Of a DNA stretch of 64,000 nt, positions 46,323-58,037 are shown piece after piece; the stretch's first letter is position 1, and every line of letters starts with the position of its first letter. The notes under the pieces were generated by a model. That model ran no database searches, was not told the DNA's origin, and saw only the letters and a list, made by a program, of their open reading frames with translations. The position numbers were made by a program, and so were the translations under genes. The stretch is from Pseudisothecium myosuroides (lineage: Eukaryota > Streptophyta > Bryopsida > Hypnales > Lembophyllaceae), in the NCBI GenBank assembly GCA_951799445.1, contig OX637292.1, forward strand, positions 16,743,296 to 16,807,295. Direction: 5' to 3'.

Positions 46323-47675
46323 TCATTGCAAGAAAGACCGGTCCTATTTATTAGTCATGGAGTGAAAGACTCTCTTGTCATCCGCTATAACTTTTGAAGC
46401 AAAAGCCCAATGAACATGAAATTTTTATTGGAGATACCTAACTTGATGGTAATTAAATCCCTTATTTTTTAGCAATCTTTATTATTAACAACCCTTCATT
46501 ATTTATAATGACCCTAGATGAATTACAATGATGCTTATTTATTTCAAAGCCTTATCTAAAATTTAGGACCACCCTAATTAAAATAACCCTTCATTTGATC
46601 ACATGTATCCAGTTAAATAAATGGTAGTGCACCCCCCAAGTCCATGTACGAATGAACTTCATCCATGTCATCCATTCATCATCCATCCAAGAAAAACTTC
46701 ATTTTCCTATGTCCTAGATAATTTGCATTATTGACCACAACTCTGTTAACTATTTTGAGACTAGTTTAGTGCTCCTCGAAACCAAATAGCACCTTTAAGG
46801 TTCATTTGGAGAAATGTAATAACTAATCCTACATTGTAGTTTGGCTTCAATTTAGAGCTCTTTGGAACCAAAGAATACTGTTAAGGTTTTTCTAGAGAAA
46901 TGTAACAATAAATTCTACACTTGTTTATTAATTTCTTTTTGCTATTTCAAATCCTTTCATCTAAAAACATTGACTTTAAAAACCAAATTTTTTTCCACCA
47001 CCTCCTCATGAGTCTCTTTGGTACCGAAGAAGCTTTCTTTCATATATTAGGTTCAAGCTTTTTTTTGGCTTACAATGAGTCTTTTTGAAACCTAACTATT
47101 GTTTTGTTGAAGATGTTGGTTTATCAGTTATTTTGAGAATATGTACATCCTTGGACAATGACGCTAGAGTGTGGGCGGGGAATAATGAGCAATGAGCATT
47201 GAGCGACAAGCATTTAAATTTGAGCGCTCATTAAGATATTTTACTAAAAATAGACATGCCAAAGTCATAAATAGTGGTATTAAATCTAAAATAGTGATGT
47301 CAAAATTATTGGAATAGAAATTATTAAAAATATAAATTTAAAAAGTCAATTTATTGTTAAATTTTTATTTATTTATGATAATTGATTTAACATTTAAATG
47401 TTGCAGGTAGGGCCAAGAATGATAGCCTAGCCACTCTTACAACAAAAAGGTACTACCATAGAGATGATGATTGTGAAAATGAATTTCATCCATGTCATCC
47501 ATTCATCATCCATCCAGAAAAGGCCTTATTTACACATTGCAATACATGTCCTACAGACCTATAGTTCTCTCCATCCATTTTTTTATGACTCTCTTGCAAG
47601 TGAAATGCATAAACTGTGATACCAAGTGTATATTTACTAGAAATTAGACACTTCATTCAATGTATTGTTCATTAA

Positions 47676-48240
47676 CCTTTGAAGTCCCATTGTCCCTGTG
47701 GGGGGCAAAATAGATTTTAAGTACGTTTTGTATGAGCTCAATTTTTGGTGAAACTTTTTGAAACTTTCATAAGGTAGAGTTTTTTTTTAATTTTCTAAAA
47801 ATATGAGTTTTATTTCAATTGGTATCCAAGAGCAAAATTTATACCACAATAACTTCAAAATAAGGGAGACCAAACCGCAAAAAATCCACAAAAAATTGAA
47901 ATAAATTTTTTAATATTCTTTTCTCATAGATGAAATTTTTGTCTAAATGAAAAGCTTTGATTCATTGCATTTGGATTAGTGGTATGAAAGGTATAGAGCT
48001 TCTTGTTTTGCGGGAAATCAAAGTATCTTCTTGAAAAAAACTTTTTCTTTCACTTTGAATGTTAATATCTTTCAATCTATTCAGTCAAACATCACAAAAA
48101 ATTTACCGCATGATCTAAATTAAGTGTAGTACAAGGTCCTACAATTAGATTTTTAAAAACAATTTTTTAAAATTTCTTAGATGAATGCAATAGAAATGGC
48201 AGTCCTAAGTGGTTTTTGATAGAAAAATGGTCTTGAGATT
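47676..48240. mobile_element. Family I TTAA-type MITE M7, truncated
   Basis: TTAA at 47672-47675 is followed by CCTTTGAAGTCCCATTG and then family I blocks in the same orientation as M6, up to an ATGAATGCAATAGAAATGGCAG block. The right end is not identifiable. Confidence 0.55.
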
Positions 48241-48609
48241 TTAGAAATTAAAAATTATTATAGACCCTCCAAAAATTATAAAACAATTCCAAACACATTG
48301 TGAATCAATGATTAAAAAAAATGAGAACTTGCTCTTGGGTTGGAAATTATGGAATTTTAAATTATTAAGAATAGTAGCCAAAATTTTGGCAAAAGTCTTC
48401 AGAGGCTCCGAAAACACTCTAGGGTCCCTAGGAACCTCGAGACATCTTTTAAATAATTATGAAGAAATAATCCATAGTATCTTCCTTGGAACTTCCATTG
48501 AATTAGGCCCTATTTTTATTATAGAGATTGCAAATGTTTCATGGACAAAAGAAAATCTAGTTGAAGATGAATTTTATTTAATTTCTAAAGGCTGGAGGGT
48601 GTTTTGGAA

Positions 48610-49400
48610 GTGAAAAAATCCAAAACTACCAATTTTTGATGCATTGTTTAAAATCAAAAACTAATTTTTTTCTTGAATTCCAAATGTTCAAAAGTATATT
48701 AAATTTATAAGGCAATGTGTGGAAAAGATTTCAACCCATTTGACCACTTGGATTAAAAGATTATAATGTTTGAAGTGAAAATAAAAATTTTAAATCCTAT
48801 AGAATAGGGATTGTAGACTTTGAGCCCTCATGGAGTAAAATTTTTCTCTACTCAAAGTCAAAAATGAAGATTTTCACCATTTATAATCATATGATGTTGG
48901 ATTCACTCATGAAAAAATTCAAAAGCAAATGTAGAGTCTAGCTTACTCTAAATCACCTTGCAATGCAAGAAGGTTAAGTGAATTGGCAATATACTAATCA
49001 TTTCTTGATGATTTCTTGTGCAATCAGGAACTTTTTATATTCAAAATCCAATCAACAGAAAGTTAGAGACAAACAATTAGAATATGTAGAAATTTTTTCA
49101 TAAACTTTGACTTCACAAATTGCAAGATAATAGGGCTTGAAGTAAAAAGATTTTTTTTAAATTTTAAACCTCTCCAACATAGCTAACAAGTTAGACTCTT
49201 CTTAGAATGTGATTTGAGAACCAAATTTTTTTTAGGAACAATTGCATACCATATTTTATTAAATACATACATGCCAAGTTTCAAAAATCAATGAGGGTTT
49301 TAGTAAGAAATGCCCAAATTGCCCGAGCTGTGAAAAGAATTTAAGGTAGCATAACTTTTTATCTAGACACCCGATTTGTAGAAAGTAGACTCCAATCGAT
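48610..49400. mobile_element. Family II TTAA-type MITE relic M4
   Basis: It shares with 23650-24770 and 28107-29265 the blocks AGCTTACTCTAAATCA, TTGCAATGCAAG..GGTTAAGT and GCAAGATAATAGGGCTTGAAG. Both ends are eroded. Confidence 0.55.
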
Positions 49401-49679
49401 TTTACAATGTTGTTTAGCTAAATTAGACCTTTTTGTATATACTTTTTTATATTTACAATTTTTACAAATGATTTGATTCATCTTTTTGGTGCCAAATACT
49501 ATTTTTACCTTAAACTAATTAGTTCGGTAAGGCATGTATCACTTATTCCAATCAATTGTTATTTAACCACCTCTAAATACATGTGTCTTAACTATCAATT
49601 GCTTGAACATTAGGAGAAAAATGGGGCCTGAATAGGGCCGCTAGATCTAGACCACCATTGTACATCTTGGATGTAAGGA

Positions 49680-52025
49680 GTCATTTCTTGGTACCACAAG
49701 ACCCTCCCTCTATTAATTTAACGCGTTAATAGAATTCCAATTAAATTATTTTTATATTCCATAACCAACTCTTCAACCTGCTCATCAAATCCAAAGAGCC
49801 ATTTTTTGATGAAATTACATGGACTCTTAGTGACCCATTGACTTTTGTAGAAGGCTCTTTGAAACCCAAGGAAGGCTCCTTGGATCCAAGGAGCCTTTCT
49901 TTGTTGCCAAAATATTCTCTCAAAGAAGGCTCCTCGGATCCAAGGAGCCCTCCCGTGGTACCAAAGGGCTCTCCCTAAGAAAGCTCCTCGGATCCAATGA
50001 GAGCTCTTAGGATCTGAGAAGCCCTTCCTTGAATGGTGCCAAAGGGCTCTCTTTTAATTTCTTTTGGTATGTCATTAGATAGACTATTGGTGCTATAAAA
50101 GGCTCCTCGAATCCGAGGAGTCTTTTTTTGGTGATAATGGAGCCTACCTTTATTTTTGTGGGGTCATTTGAAGGTCTCTTGTTATTTGTAAAGATCCCTT
50201 TAAGTCAATAGAAGGCTTGTTGGAACACAAAGAAGGTTCCTTGGAGCCCAAAGAAGGCTCCTTAGAACACAAGGACGGCTCCTCGGAATCCACGGAGCCC
50301 TTCCATGGTGCCAAAGGGCTCTTCCAAGAAAGACTCTTTGGAACCCAAAAGAATCTCCTCAAATCCGAGGAGCTCTTTTTTGGTGCCAAAGGATTCTCCC
50401 GAAGAAGGCTCCTCGAAATCCAAAGAAGGCTTTTTGGAATTCAATGAAGGCTCCTCGGATTCCGAAGAGCCCTTCCAAAAAAAAACTCTTTGGAACTCAA
50501 GAAGGCTCCTCGATCCGAGGAGCCTTTTCATGGTGCCAAAAGGCTCTTCCAAGAAAGACTCTCTGGAACCCAAAGAAGGATCCGAGGAACCTTGTGCCAA
50601 AAGGCTCTTCTAAAAAAGACTTTTTGGAATTCAAAGAAGGCTCTTCGGATCCAAGAAGCCTTTTCATGGTGCCAAAGGGCTCTTCCAAGAAAGAGTCTTT
50701 GGAACCCAAAGAAGGCTCCTTGAATCCGAGGAGCTATTTTTTGGTGCCAAAGGACTCTCCCAAAGAAGGCTCCTTGAAATCCAAAGAAGGCTCTTTGGAA
50801 TTCAATGAAGGCTCCTCGGATTCCGAAGAGCCCTTCCAAAAAAAGACTCTTTGGAACTCAAGAAGGCTCCTCAATCCGAGGAGCCTTTTCATGGTGCCAA
50901 AAGGCTCTTTCAAGAAAGACTCTCTGGAACCCAAAGAAGGCTCTTCGGATCCGAGGAGCCTTGTGCCAAAAGGCTCTTCTAAAAAAGACTCTTTGGAACC
51001 CAAAGAAGGCTCCTTGAATCCGAGGAGCTATTTTTTGGTGCCAAAGGACTCTCTCAAAGAAGGCTCCTCGAAATCCAAAGAAGGCTCTTTGGAATCCAAT
51101 GAAGTCTCTTTGGATTCTGAGGAGCTCTTCCATGATGCCAAAGGGCTCTTCCAAAAAAGACTTCTTGGAACTCAAGAAGGCTCCTCGGATCCGAGGAGCC
51201 TTTTCATGGTGCCAAAAGGCTCTTCCAAGAAAGACTCTCTGGAACCCAAAGAAGGCTCTTCGGATCCGAGGAGCCTTGTGCCAAAAGGCTCTTCTAAAAA
51301 AGACTCTTTGGAACCCAAAGAAGGCTCTTCGGATCCAAGAAGGCTCTTCCAAGAAACTCTTTGGAACCCAAAGAAGGCTCCTTGAATCTGAGGAGCTATT
51401 TTTTGGTGCCAAAGGACTCTAACAAAGAAGGCTCCTCGAAATCCAAAGAAGGCTCTTTGGAATCCAATGAAGTCTCTTTGGATTCTGAGGAGCTCTTCCA
51501 TGATGCCAAAGGGATCTTCCAAAAAAGACTTCTTGGAACTCAAGAAGGCTCCTCGGATTCGAGGAGCCTTTTCATGGTGCCAAAAGACTCTCCCTAAGAA
51601 GGCTCCTCAAAATCCAAAGAAGGCTCTTTGGATTCTGAGGAGACCTTCCATGATGCCAAAGGGTTCTTTCAAAAAAGACTTCTTGGAACTCAAGAGGCTC
51701 CTTGGATCCAAGGAGCCTTTCTTTGGTGCCAAAGGACTCTTCAAAGAAGGCTCTTTACAACCCAAGGAAGGCTTCTCAAATCCGAGGAGCCCTTCCTTGG
51801 TACCAAGGGGATCTCTTCTAATTTTTTTTATTTGTCATTAGATAGATTTTTGGTGTCATAGAATGCTCTAGACCTCAAATCCAATGAATCATTTTTTAGT
51901 ACAAGTGACTCTCCCTTCATTTTTGGGTATTAATTAGATAGACTCTAGTACCATGAAAGGGTTCTACGGATCTAAGTAGCCATTTTTTTGTACCAAGTGA
52001 CTATGCCTTAGTTTTTTTTGGTATG
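49680..52025. repeat. Palindrome-rich tandem array, left part
   Basis: The array is built from subunits of about 60-70 bases in which a 22-bp palindrome centred on GGATCC (CTCCTCGGATCCGAGGAG core) alternates with GGTGCCAAAGGGCTCTTCC and TTTGGAACCCAAAGAAGG blocks. Larger units of roughly 300-370 bases recur at about 50512, 50880 and 51190. All six frames are largely open, so long ORFs (for example 313 codons at 50444-51385) are by-products. The array ends in GGTATG at 52020-52025, where an LTR is inserted, and resumes at 56147. Confidence 0.85.
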
Positions 52026-53181
52026 TGTGGGCGCTAGATTATCCACCCTTGGTAATAAAGCGAACTCAACCAGGTTCTTAGCTTTTATCTACTTTTTTAA
52101 TATAAGGGGGTGTTGTAAGCACGGTCCACTGTGCCTTCCAAGCAATGGATCTTTTGCTAACATTTCCTAAGTGTTGTGGATGGGCAAAAGAAATGCCTAG
52201 AGATGCATGTGATGACTTTCAAGCTAACTGCCAATGATCAGGGGTTATGGTGACCTAACGGTGAAATTCTACTATACTAACTGTCTATCCTATGTCTAGT
52301 ATAGACTGGGTGGTCAGTGCCATTTCGAACAATCCTAGCTAACTGAAATGGGACCTAAATTCCTTCCATGAACCCCCAAGGTTAATTCTAAGTTTTAACT
52401 TCTACCTCTAAGATTTAACCCCTAAATTCTACTTCTATGTTTTTACTTCTAAACTAACTCTAAAATTTTACTTCTACTTTTAACTTTGGATTTACTATCT
52501 AATTTTCACCCCAAGTTTTAACTTCTAAGTTTAATCCTATACTTTGAATTCTAAATTTAATTCTAACTTTGAATTTCTAACTTCAAATTTTAACTCCTAT
52601 TTCTAACTCTAAAATATTCTTCCTAAAATTGACTTTAGGTTCTACTTCCTAAGTTTATCCTAAATTCCTACTTTTAATTTCTACTTTTTATTTGGATTTT
52701 TGACTCCTAAATTAATTCTATACTTTTACTTTTAAACCATCCTAAAATTCAACTTGAGAATTCAACCCCTAGATTAAACTTCCAAATTAACTCTAAGTTT
52801 TGACTTTAAATTTTAACGTTTTCACTTAACACTTTAATTTGACTCTAGTTATTAACCGCCAATTAATCCCTAATTTTAATCCTAAATTCTCCTTCTAATC
52901 AAAATCCCTAATTTCTATCCATTGTTCCTTTTGGATGAAGTTTTAGACACGTTCATCCATTCTACCCCCTACCGCTTTAACTTATCCTATCATGGTCAAT
53001 TTAAAGCCAAATCTTAAATGTAATATGTTTTCGGAAACTTCTATCCCTAATCTTTAAACTTTCAAATCTAAACTTCTAATTTAAGCTAATCTTGGTTTGC
53101 TAATCATGATTTAAGGGCTGATTAAGGAAAATTAACGCTACTTAGGGAAAAAAAACACCAAAGATTAAATCAAAGACTTAC

Positions 53182-53244
53182 CTCGTCGCTACTAGTGTCC
53201 GGGATGACCTCGTCCACATCCGCATGCACATCCTCATGCTCCAT
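53182..53244 (-). CDS. LTR leader exon 1, copy B (acidic 21-codon exon)
   Basis: ATG at 53244-53242 starts 21 codons (MEHEDVHADVDEV...) ending in GAG before GTAAGT (53181-53176), a perfect plant donor, phase 0. It aligns without gaps to the exon in copy A1. The acceptor CTTAG at about 52171-52167 would remove an intron of about 1015 nt. Confidence 0.55.
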
Positions 53245-53841
53245 GGTAATCTTTTGTTTTATTTGATTTTTTCCAAGTTCACCGCTTAATTTTAGAAAAT
53301 ATTACATGGTATATGATCTAACTCTTTTCCTTCCCTTTGGCCTTTCTTTTCTTTCCCCTCCTTCCTTCTACTCTAGAACTATTCCACCAAATGCGTTGAT
53401 GGGCGCCTTACAACTATAGACCCAAACTCCAAGGTCTTAATGGCGCTCTTCCACCTTACAACAAAGTCTTCCACCTGTCATCCTCTCATCCTTGTTCTAA
53501 CGGTCACAAGGGTCCTACCAAGATCTCCTCCTCTTGGCTCCTATTCATCTTGTCTCTCTTAATCCTCCTATATGGCCTCTTCCATCTGCTCTTGATTTCC
53601 ACTTGATATGTGCGTTTTGAAGAGCTAGGTTCCCTACAAAAACTCTTTTGGCACTAGTTTAGCCTTCTCCTTTTTAATGCATATGCCTCTTATGACCAAG
53701 TTAGCCTAGTTCTACCATTGGCTCCATGGGTTTTAATATTCCCAAGTTTTGGCAACTCCAAGTTTTTGTGGCTCCACACGTTTGTTTGTTTGGGTTTAGT
53801 TTAGTGTTTTCCTTTTTTTTTCTAGGTTTGTTTTCCCCCTG

Positions 53842-53960
53842 GACTCCCGACTCCCCAGCTGCAAGCCCCGACTCCCCAGCACAGAACCCCGACTCCCTGC
53901 TGCGGCCCTGCCCCGGTACCGACTATGGCCCGGCACCTGGTACTGACTGTGGACCTAGCC
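53842..53960. repeat. GC-rich short tandem repeat in LTR B
   Basis: Units of about 22-27 bases of the type CCCCGACTCCCCAGC, strongly GC-rich against the AT-rich surroundings, positioned between the leader boxes and exon 1. Confidence 0.7.
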
Positions 53961-54119
53961 CCTCTGGTTCACTGGGCACTACTGGTCCTAAAATCCAACC
54001 CTTTCTTGAACTTAATTTGGGGTTTTGTCCTAACTAACTCTCTATTTTAGAGCTCATGGATATTTGGAAACTAATGGAGATATCCTTACGTGGATATTTG
54101 GAAACTAAGGTAGGAACTT

Positions 54120-54395
54120 GGTTGATATTTTGTAAAAAAAATACCAAACTCTTCTAGGACCAATAATCAAAGCTTTACCGTCACGGAAATATTGTGTAAA
54201 AAATACCAAACTCTTCTAGGACTAAGGTCAAAGCTTTGCCGTCATGAGAATATTGTGTAAAAAGTACCAACCGCTCTTAGGACCTAAGGTCAAAGCTTCG
54301 CCGTCACGAGGGGGATCCACACAACGAGGAAGAAAACTTTAGAAGAGAATAAAACAAAACATTTAAAAAAAACACATATGGGGTTCAAAGCTTCG
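54120..54395. repeat. Leader repeats with AAGCTT(C/T)GCCGTC boxes, LTR B
   Basis: Three units of about 60 bases, each ending in a CAAAGCTTTGCCGTCA-type box, plus a fourth box at about 54379. Equivalent boxes with similar spacing occur at 60303-60445 (LTR C) and 2569-2740 (LTR A1). Confidence 0.75.
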
Positions 54396-54522
54396 CCGTC
54401 CCAGAAGGAGGTCCACTCAACAAGGGAAACGTTAGAAGAGGATGGGAATACTTCAAGGAAGAAAACGACAAGTTAGGAACAACATGGTAAGGTGGAAACT
54501 CACACACTAAAGGCCCCCCAAA

Positions 54523-54542
54523 GCGGCATCGCCAAGGTACGG
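54523..54542 (-). promoter_or_regulatory. Conserved 20-base leader block, LTR B
   Basis: GCGGCATCGCCAAGGTACGG on the plus strand is identical to 60643-60662 in LTR C although neighbouring leader sequence has diverged. In transcript sense it holds GGCGATGCC, able to form a small hairpin. Role unknown. Confidence 0.5.
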
Positions 54543-54858
54543 TGGGGGCTTGCTCTAGGGTTAGTGCAAGTTTCAAAAAGACTCCTAGAACCACCAAAGC
54601 TAGCTCACGAGGGCACAAAAAGGGCACAAAAAGTATAGAATAACTACTCAACTTACAACAAAAGCACAAAAAATACACAAGGCAAGATAGAAAGACCCCC
54701 AAAGACCTTCAAAGCTTAAAATGCAACAACAATGGAGCCAAAAGTGCTCCGAAAATATTGTAGAGGTTTTGGGCTTCAAACGCCAAAATATCCAAAATAA
54801 CTTGAACCCACGGACCAAAAACAAGAATTGAGGGTGTTCTAGAGAGAGAAATGGGGCC

Positions 54859-54866
54859 CTTATATA
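54859..54866 (-). promoter_or_regulatory. TATA box of LTR B
   Basis: TATATAAG read on the minus strand, followed by GGCCCC and a CT-rich start region. Same layout as in LTR C and D. Confidence 0.6.
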
Positions 54867-56146
54867 GGTTTCCAAGGGCCCACCCCTCCCTCTAGAGTTC
54901 TAAGGTAACCTTATCAACTCGGATTTTCATCCTCATCCTCAAAGATTTTCATCCTAATCCCTAAAAATAACTTCTACCATCTATGCTGGACCAACATCTT
55001 AACTTTTGGAGATTAACTCCAATTGCTGAACGGATTGTGCCGTTGGCTCCAGATTGCCGTATTTAATCCTATATCCCTCTACCCCGTATCAAGACCAAAA
55101 ATCCATCGTAGACTAATTTAGTTTAAAAACCAAATCGTGATAAAATCCTAAATCTTGGGGGTCTCCTATTTTGGGAAATGTAACTAGCCTAAGGTCTCCG
55201 GTAGGTGCGAGAGAGTCGGAAAGGATTCTTGGTTGACTTTGTTTTGCCATCGTATGGTCCCGGAATGCCGGTCAACGTCGTGGAGACCCCGCCACGTGGT
55301 TAATTCCTGAGGAATCTCGCCGGTTCGGGTACTTGCCGCTATCGGAATATCGTGAAACTTCATGGAGCGCATTATTAACATAAAACAAGCTATGCTAATT
55401 TTTAATGAGATTTTATTGTAACCTGGGTAATTTCCATGAAATTCCCGTAGGAGGTTAGATTGGTTGACCACCCGGAAAAGGTTCTTTTGCAAATCGGAAG
55501 ATGCCGGGAATTTTCATGGGACCTCTCAAGGAGTTGCATGAAAGACGTGTAGGTGCGTTTCCGTACTTGGCACGATTGGTCAATGGAGATTAAAACTAGC
55601 CATCAAATTGGAGATGGTGTGGGAATCTTCTGCAGATGAAGGAATCTTGGGAAATTGATTTTGTTGTTGAACTCCTGGCACGGGATTTATCCTAGAATAC
55701 CATCCTTGGGCTGTAGATTCCTCCACGGGCCTTGTCTTGCGTTAGTAGCTCCTACATACTAACAATCGGGATTTTGGAAATTCGTCGATCTAATGGGGAA
55801 TTCTAAACCTAACTCTAGGACCCGACCTAGTGGCCTTGTTGTGGATCCCTCGGACCGACTTAGCCATGAATTGCCACATTCATGGTGGAATTTAGTCCTT
55901 TTAGGGCTATATGACTCAAATCTTCCAAATCTCGCCATCTCGTTATTTCTATTCTATTTTTAGGCAAGGTTTGGGGAGATTCTAAGTACAAATACAAATC
56001 TAAATCAAATACTATAATGGGTATGACACAACCCTATTCTGGTTCTACACTCTTTTTATGGCTTTTTGTATACTTTTATCAACTTTAAATTGCAAATTTC
56101 AAAAAAATAAATCTACAAGTCCCAAGTGACAATTTGGGAGCTCACG

Positions 56147-57170
56147 GTATGTTAGATAGATTCTTGGTGCTATAGAAGGCTCTAAACTTTGAATCCAAAG
56201 AGCCATTTTTTAATTCAAGTGACTCTTCTTTCATTTTGTGGGTATGATATTAGATAGAATCTTGTGCTACAAAAGGCTCCTCGGATCTAAGGAGACATTT
56301 TTTAGTAACAAGGGACTTTGCCTTCATTTTTTCTTGGTATGTCATTAGATAGACTCTTGTGCTATAAAAGGCTCCTCGGATCAAAGGAGACATTTCTTAG
56401 TAACAAGGGACTTTGCCTTCATTTTTTCTTGGTATGTCATTAGATAGACTTTTGGTGCGTAGAAGACTTTTTGGATCCAAGGAATCATTTCTTAGTGCCA
56501 ATAGACACTACCTTATTTTTTTGTTATGTCATGTGATAGACCCTTGGTGCAATAAAAGGCTCCTCAAATGTGAGGAGCCATATATTGGTGCCAAAATATT
56601 CTCCTTTAATTTTTTTGGGTGTCATTTGAGAGACTTTGAGTTGTTTGTTAAAGTCTCTTAGTGTCATAGAAGGATATGTTGGATCCTAGAAACCTTACTA
56701 TGACCGTGCCAAGAAAATCTCCCTTGATTTTTTTACGTTTGTCATTAGATGGACTTTTGGATCTTTGTGAAGGTCCTTGGAAGCTAAAGGAAGGCTTTTC
56801 GGATCAAAAGAGCCATTTTTTTGGTGCCAAGGCACTTTCTCTTCATTTTTTTGGATGTCATTTGAGAGACTCTTGGTAGTTCTTTGTTAAGGTCTTTTGA
56901 TGCCATAGGAGGGTCTCTTTGATTGTAGGAACCTCCCTTGATGCTTAAAGACTCTCTCTTGAAATTTTTCAGTTGTTCTTTGTGAAGGACTCTTGGTACC
57001 ATAGGAGGGGCTCTTGGAGCCTAGGAACCTATCCTTGGTGCCAAGGGACCTTCCCTCAAAAAAAATTGGGTGTCATTTGCAGAACTTTTGGTTCTTTGTG
57101 AAGAGATCAAGGTGGCATGGGAGGGGCTCTCGGATCCTAGGGACCCTTTGTTGGTGCCACCGGCGCCACA
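56147..57170. repeat. Palindrome-rich tandem array, right part
   Basis: Resumes after the LTR with units of about 105 bases (GGTATGTCATTAGATAGACTC, GGCTCCTCGGATC, TTGCCTTCATTTTTTC) and decays by 57170. The target GTATG of LTR B lies inside the conserved GGTATGT(CA)TTAGATAGA word of this array. Confidence 0.8.
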
Positions 57171-57734
57171 TGCACAATATAGTTTTGGATATTGATTTAA
57201 GTACCATTTGTACTTTTTTAAATACTAAAGTGCAATAGAATCAACATATTTTTTGAAAATTAAGCCATGATGTTTTAAAATATACCAAATATAAGATTCT
57301 ATTACACTTTAGCCTTTCAATATATTAAAATGAATATTTTCTTTACAGAATGTAATTTCTAAATTTGACTTTGTCTTCTAGTTTAGAACATCTAAAGAAA
57401 TATTTTTTACTTTATATGTACAATTTAATTTTCACATTTGTTCAAATGAATATTACTAAGCCTTTTACTGATATAAAATGCACACTCCATGTTAATTTTG
57501 TATCACAAATATATATTTTCCTATAAAAAATTTTGTTTGAAATTTAGAAGTGCAATCCTCATGTCCTTTAAACATGAAAAATTGATTCTTTAAAAATCAA
57601 TAGTAGAAAATATCCATAGATGTTGATTTATAAAAATTTAAATTCATAGGAAAAAAATCTAATGAAATTGATAAATGGTTTGAAAATGCAATAATGCTGA
57701 AGTTGGCCTTCAATTTTTTTTAGTAAATTCCTCA
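57171..57734. other. AT-rich spacer with a 17-bp inverted repeat
   Basis: TAAAGTGCAATAGAATC at 57226-57242 recurs in reverse complement at 57295-57311 (one mismatch). Nothing else was seen. Confidence 0.5.
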
Positions 57735-58037
57735 CTTCAAATGAACTTAAGATTTAAATGTAGACAAAAATATAATCTTTGAGAAAAATATTAAATTTTT
57801 TAAAAATTTAATTTTTTGTGATTTTTTTGGTGTTGTCCCTGAAATTACATTTTGGACTTAGAATGGCATAACTTTTTCTCCTAGACAACAATTGAAATAA
57901 GAATTATATTCTTTAAAAGCCAACTTGATTTTTTATCTCCAAAAAAAATTCAAAAAATCATGTCAAAAATTCGGGTCACACAAGCCTATTCTAAATCTCA
58001 AGAATCCCCCCTTAGGAACTTTGGGACTTTGGCTTTA
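57735..58037. mobile_element. 3' fragment of a family I TTAA-type MITE (M8)
   Basis: Collinear with the right third of M1 and M5 (TATCTCCAAAAAAAATTCAAAAAATC block) and ends GGGACTTTGGCTTTAGGG followed by TCAA, a decayed TTAA. The left part is missing. Confidence 0.65.

Larger units (their letters stand above)
52026..56146 (-). mobile_element. Solo LTR copy B, 4.1 kb, with perfect 5-bp target duplication
   Basis: In its own sense (minus strand) it begins TGAGCTCCCAAATTGTCA-like at 56146 and ends TCTAGCGCCCACA at 52026. The flanking 5-bp duplication is GTATG (52021-52025 and 56147-56151). The interior holds, in order, U3 (to about 54867), TATATAAGG, a leader with a conserved block at 54523-54542, AAGCTTTGCCGT boxes (54170-54390), a GC-rich tandem repeat (53842-53960), the coding exon 53182-53244, a 1.0-kb intron and a second exon block. 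No internal retrotransposon genes are present, so it is a solo LTR left by recombination between the two LTRs. It interrupts the tandem array. Confidence 0.85.

Noticed and set aside
50444..51385. 313-codon ORF on the plus strand, and overlapping long minus-strand ORFs
   Set aside because: Products are direct translations of a tandem DNA repeat open in most frames; composition follows the repeat unit and there is no start context or homologue pattern.
53726..54037. 103-codon ORF in LTR B with Pro/Ser-rich repeats
   Set aside because: It arises from the GC-rich tandem repeat and is antisense to the LTR's inferred transcription.
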